From an uncultured Clostridia bacterium (lineage in GTDB: Bacteria > Bacillota > Clostridia > Saccharofermentanales > DTU023): a stretch of DNA of 8,610 nucleotides. Positions 1-6,636 of this stretch are shown here, piece by piece; position 1 is the stretch's first letter, and the number at the start of each line of letters is the position of its first letter. The notes below the pieces were generated by a model. It was not told the origin of the DNA. It did no database searches and saw only the letters and a list, made by a program, of their open reading frames with translations. Location of the stretch: the NCBI GenBank assembly GCA_947254895.1, contig CAMYEY010000054.1, forward strand, positions 1 to 8,610, written 5' to 3'. The translations under genes and the position numbers were made by a program.

Positions 1-3
1 GAC

Positions 4-37
4 GTCTCGTGGGCTCGGAGATGTGTATAAGAGACAG
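4..37 (+). other. Nextera sequencing adapter (contamination)
   Basis: Positions 4-37 match the Illumina Nextera read-2 transposase adapter, ending in the 19-base Tn5 mosaic end AGATGTGTATAAGAGACAG at 19-37. This is library-preparation sequence, not genome. An open frame starting at a GTG at position 9 reads the adapter as MGSEMCIRDR, a false N-terminus. Genomic sequence begins at about position 38. Bases 1-3 are also likely not genomic. Confidence 0.97.
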
Positions 38-1007
38 ATTTACGGGCAATCTGAACCAACTCTCTCAACAAGCCAATACAGTTGTTATGGCCTTGGCCGG
101 TGCCCGCCGGGTCTTTGAATTGATGGACGAAAAAGCTGAGCTCGATGAGGGGACAATCAGCCTGGTCCAGGCAAACTTTGAGAAATCCGGAAAGATCACA
201 GAAAGTAAAGAATATAGCGGTTGCTGGGCCTGGAAGCAAGTCTCTGAATCGGGCCAGGTCACCTATACACCCTTACAGGGCGACATGAGGATGGTCGATG
301 TCGATTTTTCATATGTGCCCGGCAAACAAATCCTGCACAAGATTTCCGTCTATGCGGAACCCGGACAAAAAGTAGCCTTTGTCGGATCAACCGGAGCAGG
401 CAAGACAACGATCACCAACCTCCTCAATCGTTTTTATGAAATTAATGATGGGCAAATTATCCTGGATGGGATTGACACCCGGACTATCCACAAAAAAGAC
501 CTCCGACGTAGCCTTGGAATTGTTCTCCAAGAAACTAACCTCTTTACCGGCTCAGTCTATGACAACATCCGTTATGGCAAGTTAGATGCCACAGATGAAG
601 AGTGTGAAGCAGCTGCCCGCCTGGTTGGGGCCAACAGTTTTATTGAAAGACTCCCTGAAGGCTACAAGACCTCTCTGGCTAACAACGGATCAAACCTCTC
701 CCAGGGGCAGAGGCAGTTAATTGCTATCGCCCGGACGGCTGTTGCCGATCCCCCCATCTTAATTCTCGATGAGGCCACCTCCTCCATTGATACCAGAACT
801 GAGGCCATGGTCCAAAGAGGCATGGATATGCTGATGACCGGCCGAACCGTTTTTGTCATAGCCCACCGCCTGTCGACAATCAGGAATTCAGATGTAATTA
901 TGGTGATGGAAAACGGCCGGATAATCGAGCGAGGCAGCCATGACGACTTAATTAAGCAAGGCGGCACCTACTACCAACTCTATACCGGGGCCTTTGAACT
1001 GGAATAG
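38..1007 (+). CDS. ABC exporter, permease/ATPase half-transporter, 3' part
   Basis: This is the C-terminal part of an exporter with a fused membrane domain and ATPase (LmrD/YfiC/MsbA-like), which would move a drug, lipid or peptide out of the cell. About 322 genomic residues remain; the family is about 600, so the transmembrane domain is missing beyond the contig end. Genomic codons start at 39. Residue numbers here count from the false adapter start. The ATPase is complete: Walker A GSTGAGKT at 126-133, Q-loop Q174, signature LSQGQ at 230-234, Walker B LILDEA with catalytic Glu at 251-256, D-loop SSID, and H-loop H286. A linker of about 50 residues containing WAWK lies between membrane domain and ATPase, as in one subunit of Firmicutes heterodimeric exporters. 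The catalytic residues are all canonical, so it is probably an active subunit. A partner gene would be expected to the left. The substrate cannot be inferred. It ends 4 bp from the convergent TPM gene, with no terminator seen between. Confidence 0.93.
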
Positions 1008-1011
1008 CTTT

Positions 1012-1875
1012 TTAGAATTTACCGCTGCGGCCACCATGAGTCCGGCCGGATGACGACCTATGAACAGATGACCCTCCCGAGGAAGAACCGGAACTCGTCT
1101 CACTAGATTTTCTTCTGCTTGAAATATGACTATAGAGGAAAATATCCCTCTTGCCGGTCAAGTTGAAACTATTGCTGACAATATAGTCATCTGCAGAAGT
1201 TTTACTTTTAACCGTATTCAACTGCTTGGTCATAGACCAGACCGTTAGACCTGATAGAGTCAGGCCTGCAAGCACGCAAGCGATAAGCCTTATCGGGCCA
1301 GACATGCTTTCAAGCTTTGCCCAAGCCGGATCAACATCCGTTTCTAAGTCCTCCGACTCATACCCACTCTCATCTACTGCCGACTGGTCTCTCCCAAGGG
1401 CATGGGTTCTACTCAATTCGACAAAAGTAGAAAAGGCCGAAAAATAATTGCCCGCACCCAGGTCACCCAATATGTGGTCCACTATCTCATCGATATCTGC
1501 ATCCCTAAAAAGCTCGATAGCCTTTCCAGAAGTGGAGACGGCCCAGTCTCGCTCAGCCATACTAAGCAGAAGTAAAATCCCATCCTTGCTGCTATTTTGT
1601 CCATAGTCATTCTCATCATAAAAATCATCAGCATATTCTGTGGCCGTCTTTTCTCCAAGATCATCAACTGTCAAGACCACCAGGTCAAGGCCTGTCTCCT
1701 GACTAGCCTCCTCTAGGTCTTGCCTAAGCTCTTGACCTTCGACCTCAGATAAAAGGCCGGCTTCATCGACCAAGAGATCTGTCCTGGCTAGACTTTTACC
1801 AGAATGGAACCAACAAAAAGCCAGGAGAACCAATAACAAGATAAGGTGTTTGCTGTCTATCCTCTTCACCGACAT
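1012..1875 (-). CDS. TPM-domain membrane protein (YdjH-like)
   Basis: A 287-residue secreted and membrane-anchored protein. Residues 1-30 form a signal peptide or N-terminal anchor: a KR-containing start, a hydrophobic LILLLVLLAFCWF core and a possible cleavage after SLA. Residues about 33-158 form a TPM domain, with LVDEAGLLS at its start and the GILLLLS...DWAVSTSG core. A second membrane helix lies at about 193-216. The tail (about 257-287) is Ser/Gly-rich, as is common for this family. The frame stays open upstream to 2022, but the start at 1875 is preferred because TTAGGGGGATCAAG gives a well-placed ribosome site and it avoids a 137-base overlap with the upstream gene. The upstream stop is only 10 bases away, so the two are cotranscribed. 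In B. subtilis the YdjG-YdjH pair anchors the SPFH protein YdjI, and through it PspA, at the membrane; this role is inferred here from family and context. Identity as a TPM protein is secure, while the exact YdjH assignment rests on neighbours. Confidence 0.85.
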   Translation of the reverse strand: MSVKRIDSKHLILLLVLLAFCWFHSGKSLARTDLLVDEAGLLSEVEGQELRQDLEEASQETGLDLVVLTVDDLGEKTATEYADDFYDENDYGQNSSKDGILLLLSMAERDWAVSTSGKAIELFRDADIDEIVDHILGDLGAGNYFSAFSTFVELSRTHALGRDQSAVDESGYESEDLETDVDPAWAKLESMSGPIRLIACVLAGLTLSGLTVWSMTKQLNTVKSKTSADDYIVSNSFNLTGKRDIFLYSHISSRRKSSETSSGSSSGGSSVHRSSSGRTHGGRSGKF

Positions 1876-1885
1876 CTTGATCCCC

Positions 1886-2977
1886 CTAAGCAAAGAAATA
1901 ACGCACAATACTGCTTCCCCCCATGATAACCAAGGTAAACAAGAGGGCAAGGATGATAAACCAGGTCCAAGCAGCCTTTTTATCAACGGGTAAGCGACCG
2001 ACGAAATGTCCGGTCTGTCCATTCATGGCAAAGGTATATTCCTGTTCTCGGTAATTCGTATTCAAAATCCAAACAGGATAGAGGACATAGTGGGCTGTGT
2101 TTTCTTGGAGCTGGATACTAGATCCTTGAGGAAACACGGTCATATAACCCTGGACCGTTTCTCTGAGAGTGGCCTCAAGGCTGCTCCTAATCCTCTGGTT
2201 CGCCACCTCTTGGCACTTATCTGAAGTTTCATCATAGCGGTCTGCCAGATAGCCTGCCAAGTAAGCAACATTGAAATCGACGGCCTGACTGATATCATAA
2301 GGCTCCAGTGACTGCATCAAGTCATCTGGCATCTTGCTGGAGGCATCCACCGGTAACTTAGCAAATTGCAAGCTTCCCTGGCGAAAAACCGAATAGTAAC
2401 TCGTCTTAGTATAAATATAATTGCTATCTGACCAAGACATTACCCGAGTTGCCCGATATTCAGCATTAGCTTGGGCCTTGGCATCAAAGACCCAAAAAGG
2501 AACATAGAGGCCCTTGATTTTCTTGATTTGATTTTCCGAAGAAAAAGCCTTAGGTAGTAGTTTTTTCCCCCGACAGTATTGAGCTAAGGCAGCTTCGGCC
2601 TCCTGTTTTCCTAGCTTAAAAGGAATAATATAAGCAGGTTTCAGGTCACCGGCCAAGCGTCCCAGGAGGACAACCGGATTGCCGCAATAGGGGCAGGCTG
2701 TCGCCAAGGTTGTCTGATCGCCAACAATCTCTCCCCCACATGATTCACAGACGTAAATAGAAAGATGTTCTGCCTCCTGCTGCTCCCAGTTATCACCAGT
2801 GTTTACCTGCCAATTGCAGGAATCTTCCGGCATATCTTTCAAAGCTTCGGCATACTCATCCAAAACTTTCTGGTCAAATTCTGTCTTGCAATAGTTACAT
2901 TTAAGTTTTTGACTTTGACTATCAAAGGTAAGCGAACCGCCACAAGACGGGCACTTAAATTCCATAACTTCCGCCAT
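1886..2977 (-). CDS. Zinc-ribbon (TFIIB-type) membrane protein (YdjG-like)
   Basis: A 363-residue protein with two N-terminal zinc ribbons: C9/C12 with C27/C30, and C77/C80 with C95/C98. A soluble middle domain contains GLYVPFWVFDA at about 156-166, typical of the YdjG-like zinc-ribbon family. A single C-terminal helix (about 335-357, WFIILALLFTLVIM) would leave the ribbons in the cytoplasm. Despite the TFIIB-type ribbon name, nothing points to transcription initiation. A GTG at 2983 also opens this frame, but the ATG at 2977 is preferred because AGGGG lies 8 bases upstream, whereas it would be only 2 bases from the GTG. The gene lies between the SPFH gene (153-base gap) and the TPM gene (10-base gap), all on one strand, which matches the B. 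subtilis ydjGHI set. By analogy it is a membrane adaptor in an envelope-stress complex; that role is inference. Confidence 0.85.
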   Translation of the reverse strand: MAEVMEFKCPSCGGSLTFDSQSQKLKCNYCKTEFDQKVLDEYAEALKDMPEDSCNWQVNTGDNWEQQEAEHLSIYVCESCGGEIVGDQTTLATACPYCGNPVVLLGRLAGDLKPAYIIPFKLGKQEAEAALAQYCRGKKLLPKAFSSENQIKKIKGLYVPFWVFDAKAQANAEYRATRVMSWSDSNYIYTKTSYYSVFRQGSLQFAKLPVDASSKMPDDLMQSLEPYDISQAVDFNVAYLAGYLADRYDETSDKCQEVANQRIRSSLEATLRETVQGYMTVFPQGSSIQLQENTAHYVLYPVWILNTNYREQEYTFAMNGQTGHFVGRLPVDKKAAWTWFIILALLFTLVIMGGSSIVRYFFA

Positions 2978-3130
2978 ACCCACTACCCCTGTGTACTTTC
3001 AGGCAAACTTCATCCTAGCTTGGCCAGTATGAGCCAGACCTAGGCCTGGTGCTTGTCGTTAACTAGGTTTCTGGCCTCGGTCTTCTGCTCAAACCAAGTC
3101 TCAGGCTCATTTTTCTAATAGAACTGAACT
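2978..3130 (-). other. Structured spacer inside the SPFH/zinc-ribbon operon
   Basis: This 153-base gap has no gene. On the minus strand ATGAGCC at 3104-3110 can pair with GGCTCAT at 3029-3035, and AGAC at 3098-3101 with GTCT at 3036-3039. A smaller hairpin from CCAGGC/GTCTGG with loop CTAG lies next to it, at about 3034-3049. No run of T follows, so it does not look like a normal terminator. It may be an mRNA processing or stability element, or chance. Confidence 0.3.
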
Positions 3131-4441
3131 TTAGACCCGGTCTTTATCATCAAAAGGATCACCACATTCAGGACAAAACTTTGGAGGATGTTGAGGGTCT
3201 TCCGGTTCATAGCCACACTTATCACACCGGTAGATGGGAGCCCCGGCCGGTCTTGCTTTGCCACAGTTGTGACAGAACTTACCCTGGTTGACCGTTCCAC
3301 ACTCGCAAGTCCAACCTTTTTCAGGCCTAGCCGTACCACACTCCGGGCAAAATTTTCCACTGGCAATATTATGACACTTAGGACAGGTCCACGAGTCCCC
3401 GGCCCCAGCTTGCAGACCATTGTCAGTCTGCCCCTGTTTTCCCATGGCATAGAGGTTTTGCAGGTTCGCCCCACCAGCATTTTGGGCCATGCCTAGACCT
3501 AAAAAGCCCGTCATGGCTCCCCCTTCATTGGATGCTGCCGCCTTCATAGCGTCAGCCTGGGCACCGGCCAAGGTAGCTGCTGCCAAGCCCGGATCTCTAA
3601 GTCTGGCGGAGAGCTGGGCATCTTTAATGGCTTGAGCATCTTCTTCTGGTAACGTAATGGGATTAAGGGCGATTGAAACAATTTCAAGTCCCCTTAGTTC
3701 AGCCCATTTTTTAGTCAATTCCCGGTTCATCAAGTCTGCCAGCTCTTGAGCATGGCCCGGCAACTCACTGGGTCGGATCTGTAAGCTTGAGATTGCTGCA
3801 AAAGCCGGTTGGAGTGCTGAAACGAATTCTGTTTTAAGTTGATTATCTATCTCCGAACGGTCAAAAACAGAAGCAACATTACCCGAAACATTAGTATAAA
3901 AAAGGATTGGATCAGCTATTTTGTAGGAATAAATCCCGGAACAACGGACAGCCACATCAATATCGAGATTGATATTGCGGTCAACTACCCTAAAGGGGAT
4001 CGGATTCGGGGTGCCAAACTTATTATCCCTAATCTCCTTGATATTAAAATAATAAACTCTCTGGTCCTTTGCAGTGTCACCACCAAAAGTAAAACGTCGG
4101 CCAATCGTTTTAAAACTATCAAGAATCGACTGGCCCAAGCTACCCGCAAAGATGCTCGGTTCGGTCGAAGCATCCCAGGTAAACTCTCCCGGTTCTGCTG
4201 ATAATTCAACAACTTTCCCCTGCTCAACAATCACCATACACTGGCCATTATTAACCACTATACCCGAACCATTTGAGATGATATTATCACTGGCTCTCCG
4301 GTTTGATGACCGTTTACCGATAACCTTTTGCCCTTTACTGATTAAGATATCATTAGGTAAGGATTCACAGTAGAAAAACTCTTTCCACTGGTCTGCTAAA
4401 GTACCACCAACAGCTCCCGTTATAGCCCTAATTAAGCCCAT
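3131..4441 (-). CDS. SPFH-domain protein with three C-terminal zinc ribbons (YdjI-like)
   Basis: A 436-residue cytoplasmic scaffold protein of the YdjI/'virion core protein' branch of the SPFH (stomatin, prohibitin, flotillin, HflK/C) family. The SPFH region spans about 25-280. It includes GSGIVVNNGQCMVIVEQGKVVE at about 58-79, PGEFTWD at 84-90, and a helical stretch ending in the EDAQAIKDAQLSARLRD segment. A Gly/Ala-rich linker (about 285-348) leads to three zinc ribbons: C353/C356/C365/C368, C379/C381/C390/C393 and C406/C409/C423/C426. There is no membrane helix, so it would reach the membrane through partners, as YdjI does through YdjG and YdjH. The start is supported by AAGGGGG six bases before the ATG, and a likely promoter lies about 60 bases upstream. 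It is the first gene of the set; pspA, which leads the B. subtilis operon, is absent, and a tRNA gene and mobile-element remnants lie upstream instead. Family assignment is firm; the envelope-stress role is inferred. Confidence 0.9.
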   Translation of the reverse strand: MGLIRAITGAVGGTLADQWKEFFYCESLPNDILISKGQKVIGKRSSNRRASDNIISNGSGIVVNNGQCMVIVEQGKVVELSAEPGEFTWDASTEPSIFAGSLGQSILDSFKTIGRRFTFGGDTAKDQRVYYFNIKEIRDNKFGTPNPIPFRVVDRNINLDIDVAVRCSGIYSYKIADPILFYTNVSGNVASVFDRSEIDNQLKTEFVSALQPAFAAISSLQIRPSELPGHAQELADLMNRELTKKWAELRGLEIVSIALNPITLPEEDAQAIKDAQLSARLRDPGLAAATLAGAQADAMKAAASNEGGAMTGFLGLGMAQNAGGANLQNLYAMGKQGQTDNGLQAGAGDSWTCPKCHNIASGKFCPECGTARPEKGWTCECGTVNQGKFCHNCGKARPAGAPIYRCDKCGYEPEDPQHPPKFCPECGDPFDDKDRV

Positions 4442-4499
4442 GCTCTACCCCCTTGCCGGCCTGAAACTTGTTAACTTCAAACTCCAAAGTATTTTTTTA

Positions 4500-4508
4500 A
4501 TTATAGCA
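4500..4508 (-). promoter_or_regulatory. Extended -10 promoter for the SPFH operon
   Basis: On the minus strand the sequence reads TGCTATAAT: a perfect TATAAT at 4500-4505 preceded by the TGn extension. The -35 position at 17 bases (CAATGC) is poor, as is usual for extended -10 promoters. Transcription would start about 50 bases before the SPFH ATG. No SigW-type TGAAAC/CGTA pair was seen, unlike the B. subtilis operon, which is SigW-controlled. Confidence 0.6.
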
Positions 4509-4561
4509 CAGTTGCCAGAAAGGCATTGTTAGGAATCTTTAAAAAGTAGTAAAAATGAAAC

Positions 4562-4590
4562 TTGATTCTTCTCCGCTAGCCTGTTAATAT
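4562..4590 (+). promoter_or_regulatory. Possible tRNA-Gln promoter
   Basis: TTGATT at 4562-4567 and TAATAT at 4585-4590 are separated by 17 bases, about 80 bases before the tRNA. Each hexamer matches consensus at four of six positions. Other weak candidates lie closer to the tRNA, so this is tentative. Confidence 0.3.
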
Positions 4591-4669
4591 CTTGGATAGA
4601 ATTTGCGGTTTGGAGCATAACAAGCTTTATTAATGTTAGGCTAAACAGATCGAAATTCAAAGACGAGAT

Positions 4670-4743
4670 TGCCGATTGGTGTAAAGGTAGCACACCTGAC
4701 TCTGACTCAGTTTGTGAGGGTTCGAATCCTTCATCGGCAGCCA
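4670..4743 (+). tRNA. trnQ: tRNA-Gln (anticodon CUG)
   Basis: A 74-base cloverleaf with CCA encoded. The acceptor stem TGCCGAT pairs fully with ATCGGCA (4733-4739), followed by discriminator G4740 and CCA at 4741-4743. The T-arm is GAGGG TTCGAAT CCTTC with one G-U pair. The anticodon loop CTCTGAC at 4700-4706 gives anticodon CTG (4702-4704), reading CAG codons. The U1-A72 first pair and G discriminator also fit tRNA-Gln. The outermost anticodon-stem pair (C4695 with T4711) is a mismatch. The gene stands alone, with its own terminator, and borders a mobile-element remnant, so its 3' end is a candidate integration site. A minus-strand open frame over it (4529-4768) is a false ORF. Confidence 0.95.
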
Positions 4744-4754
4744 ACTTAGAACGT

Positions 4755-4796
4755 AGCCGTTGATACAATTTTCTGTATCAGCGGCTGTTTTCTTTT
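4755..4796 (+). terminator. Intrinsic terminator of tRNA-Gln
   Basis: AGCCGTTGATACA (4755-4767) pairs over 13 positions, one of them G-U, with TGTATCAGCGGCT (4774-4786) around the loop ATTTTC. It is followed by GTTTTCTTTT. The T-tract is only on the plus-strand side, so it ends the tRNA transcript rather than the minus-strand recombinase remnant. Confidence 0.9.
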
Positions 4797-4860
4797 GTGT
4801 TGAAGTCTTCTTCATTAGGATAGATGAGCTTTTAACTGGAAGAAAGAAGCGGAGCAGAAA

Positions 4861-5208
4861 TCAGTTTCTGCCCGGGATAGTAAGCGAAATATCGCTGCCG
4901 TCCTTAAATCTGTAACGCAAGGTATTATCGCTGTTTACGGTCACCATGTCCACAGTGCCCATCCAGAGCGTATTGCTGAACTTTATGGGCAGGATATCCG
5001 ATTCAAAGATGGCAAACATAAAGCCGCTCAGCATCGAGCTTCGATGGTTCTTGTCTTCAATGACTGATTCAATTTCCTCAAATTCCGCTTGCAGAGCCTC
5101 GTATCGATCTACTTGTGCATCATAGCGTTTTTGGTAACCTTCTTGATTAAGAGCACGGGTGGCATTCTCATTTACAATCCGCGAGATCATCTCCGCGACC
5201 ACTTCCAT
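4861..5208 (-). pseudogene. C-terminal fragment of a large serine recombinase
   Basis: About 115 residues match the extreme C-terminus of Firmicutes large serine recombinases (TndX/TnpX-like), which integrate and excise elements. The visible pattern is EVVAEMISRIVNENA, then a coiled-coil stretch (QKRYDAQVDRYEALQAEFEEIE) and the closing LWMGTVDMVTV...LRYRFKDGSDI segment. The catalytic resolvase domain, recombinase domain and zinc ribbon are all missing from a protein usually above 500 residues. The open frame runs on to an ATG at 5235, but family similarity starts only at about 5208, where it meets the truncated primase in another frame. It therefore looks like a leftover of deletion and should be inactive. 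The assignment rests on recognising the C-terminal pattern, without a search. Confidence 0.75.
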
Positions 5209-6100
5209 CTCCTCCTGAAATATCACTAAAGTCATCTGCCGGAAAGGAGATACGTACAGGCTTATAGAAGGAAGTGCAGGATTTTACGGCTCGTTCGAGC
5301 GTAGACTTGCGGTAATCGTCACGCTCCCACTTATCCTTCATAAGTCCGGACTGCCTGAAGATGCGATCCATCTGCTCCAAATTTCCACCGCACCAGAATG
5401 CGAGCATAGAGCACAGGGCGAGATCAGCTTCACTCGGACTGGCATAGCCGCTTATATTGCCCTGCCAGAGCTTTAGGAACTTTTCCTTTTGCCTGCTCTT
5501 TTGTGCCTTCCGGATGACAGATTCATCCTCAAGGTAGCTGCCGGGAACGGTACGCTGAGGAGAAGAAAGCTCGTCACGCTTCATATAGCGGTCAAGGACC
5601 AATTGCAGTTCCTCATCCCGGTATGCCGGCTCTGTTTGATGGATGGTATTTCCGGTCAAGGTAACGAAGCGGTTAGTTGCTCCCGGAACATAGACCTCCA
5701 GACCGATTTTTCTGTTATTGATGTAATAGCGAGATTTATCGAAAGTGAAATCTTTAACCTTCACAATGATGTGGACGCCCTTTCCGGACGGGCTGTATTC
5801 TGTGTAGGAATCAAGCGTGTGGACTACATCCTCCGCTAGCCCCGAGAGTTTTCCGTCTTTGACACAGTCGTCGATATCCACAGCGGCAAAGGGAGAAAAG
5901 ACACCCATGCCGATGCCATCATACCGGGGTACGGCTTTTATAACTTCTTCAAAACTCGTGAAATGCTGAATGCTCCCGCTGCTTGCCCGCTGGTTGCTTA
6001 TTTGATAGGGCACTTTTGTTTGTCTGCCTTGTTGCTTCTCATAACGCCAGAGACAAAACCGGCCATTTGTTTTTATATTTTGTGTGATGTCGTTGTACAT
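5168..6100 (-). pseudogene. Truncated NrS-1-type primase-polymerase (N-terminal half)
   Basis: A 310-residue product with an archaeo-eukaryotic primase domain that would make primers or DNA to replicate a mobile element. Motifs: VDIDD (D75, D77) as the metal-binding DxD; SPSGKGVHI at 103-111 with H110; and the EVYVPGATNRFVTLTG segment at 135-150, matching the family's 'EhY...RahThTG' pattern. Residues about 212-275 (ADLALCSMLAFWCGGN...DRIFRQSG) fit the helical-bundle domain of NrS-1-like polymerases. Full-length relatives usually continue into an SF3/VirE-like helicase; here the frame ends soon after SFPADD, in a Gly/Asp-rich tail that is really the recombinase DNA read in the wrong frame. 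The ATG at 6100 has a weak ribosome site (AGG eight bases upstream). The primase domain is intact and could still be made, but replication function is likely lost. Confidence 0.78.
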
Positions 6101-6260
6101 TTCTCAACCTGCTCTCTCTTGTAGTGAGGGAAGTCTCCCTTCACTTTCCCCTTGGACAGAAAGGATTGTTTTGAGTAATTTTTTATACGGCCTATGTTGG
6201 AAATAGGCACGGGTTTCTTCTCCCTCACTCTGTATGCAGGAGGAAAGCAGGTTTTGAACG

Positions 6261-6297
6261 GGCAAAAAGCAAAACGCCCTAAGCCTGGCTTAGAGCG
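6261..6297 (-). terminator. Hairpin with T-rich tail in the primase leader
   Basis: On the minus strand CGCTCTAAGC pairs over 10 positions (one G-U) with GCTTAGGGCG around a 3-base loop, followed by TTTTGCTTTTTG. On the plus strand the G-U pair becomes a C-A mismatch and no T-run follows, so the minus strand is favoured. It lies about 160 bases before the primase start with no gene upstream on that strand, so it could be an attenuator of primase expression or the terminator of a lost gene. Confidence 0.6.
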
Positions 6298-6331
6298 CCG
6301 ATTCCTACACACTTGCGGCTGGATTTTTATT

Positions 6332-6420
6332 TTGTAGCAGCTTGTAGCAGGATTTTCTATATAGTTCTACATTTCACTTAAATAGAGATAACTGAAATAA
6401 CCTGCTATATCCTGCTACAA
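6332..6420. repeat. Inverted pair of TTGTAGCAG tandem decamers
   Basis: Two adjacent copies, TTGTAGCAGC and TTGTAGCAGG (6332-6351), face two inverted copies, CCTGCTATAT and CCTGCTACAA (6401-6420). A 10-base period puts repeats on the same DNA face, as for protein binding sites. The 49 bases between the arms are AT-rich. The position upstream of a primase-polymerase suggests a replication origin or a regulator site; this is inference. Confidence 0.65.
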
Positions 6421-6467
6421 CAGAAAGTCTGTGGAATTGAGTAATGAAATTATATTTTTTAGAGATT

Positions 6468-6496
6468 TTTACATAAAATGATAAAATAGATACAGT
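6468..6496 (+). promoter_or_regulatory. Possible promoter for the 236-residue gene
   Basis: TTTACA (6468-6473) and TACAGT (6491-6496) are 17 bases apart in an AT-rich stretch, about 140 bases before the gene. The -35 matches five of six consensus positions and the -10 four of six. Other TAAAAT boxes nearby could serve instead. Confidence 0.35.
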
Positions 6497-6586
6497 TGCT
6501 CTAGGGTCAAAAGCAAACGACTGTGCACCATGACAAATGGTCAATTATTCGAAACAATTTAAAAGTCAACGGTAAATTAACCTGAC

Positions 6587-6635
6587 AAAGGAGCATATAT
6601 TGAACTATCAGTCAGTTATTTTGAGAGGTTTTTGA
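6587..6635 (+). promoter_or_regulatory. Strong ribosome site with 11-codon leader frame
   Basis: AAAGGAG at 6587-6593 is a near-perfect Shine-Dalgarno, but no ATG follows at the right distance. A TTG at 6600 opens an 11-codon frame (MNYQSVILRGF) ending in TGA at 6633-6635, one base before the ATG of the next gene. This could couple translation to the 236-residue protein, or be the remains of a lost gene start. Confidence 0.3.
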
Positions 6636-6636
6636 A

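Larger units (their letters stand above)
6101..6636. other. 536-base non-coding region between primase remnant and unknown gene
   Basis: No convincing gene lies here. The minus-strand open frame 6073-6312 begins at GTG without a ribosome site and reads through a hairpin, so I do not accept it. The region holds the primase leader with a terminator-like hairpin (6261-6297), a second small hairpin of AGTGA/TCACT and GGGA/TCCC arms just before the primase start (about 6117-6139), inverted TTGTAGCAG repeats (6332-6420), and a probable plus-strand promoter and leader for the 236-residue gene. Base composition shifts to AT-rich near 6320-6350. Confidence 0.6.

Noticed and set aside
1876..2022. 49-residue N-terminal extension of the TPM protein
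   Set aside because: It overlaps the 3' end of the zinc-ribbon gene, lacks a good ribosome site, and would bury the signal peptide that begins at the well-supported ATG at 1875.
4441..4530. SigW-type promoter before the SPFH gene, as in B. subtilis
   Set aside because: No TGAAAC and CGTA pair with correct spacing was found on the minus strand; a TGAAAC at 4461-4466 is on the opposite strand.
4529..4768. Minus-strand open frame of 79 codons with a GFEPSQTESESGVLPLHQ segment
   Set aside because: This is the well-known false product of reading a tRNA gene antisense; the tRNA-Gln and its terminator explain the sequence.
5168..5235. A primase-recombinase fusion protein
   Set aside because: The two parts are in different frames; the primase frame ends in low-complexity Gly/Asp residues and does not continue into recombinase sequence.
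6073..6312. Minus-strand 79-codon open frame overlapping the primase start
   Set aside because: It has a GTG start without a ribosome site, passes through a terminator-like hairpin, shows no recognisable family pattern, and overlaps a better-supported gene.
6332..6420. CRISPR array
   Set aside because: The repeats are 10 bases long, partly inverted and directly adjacent, with no regular spacers or cas genes.
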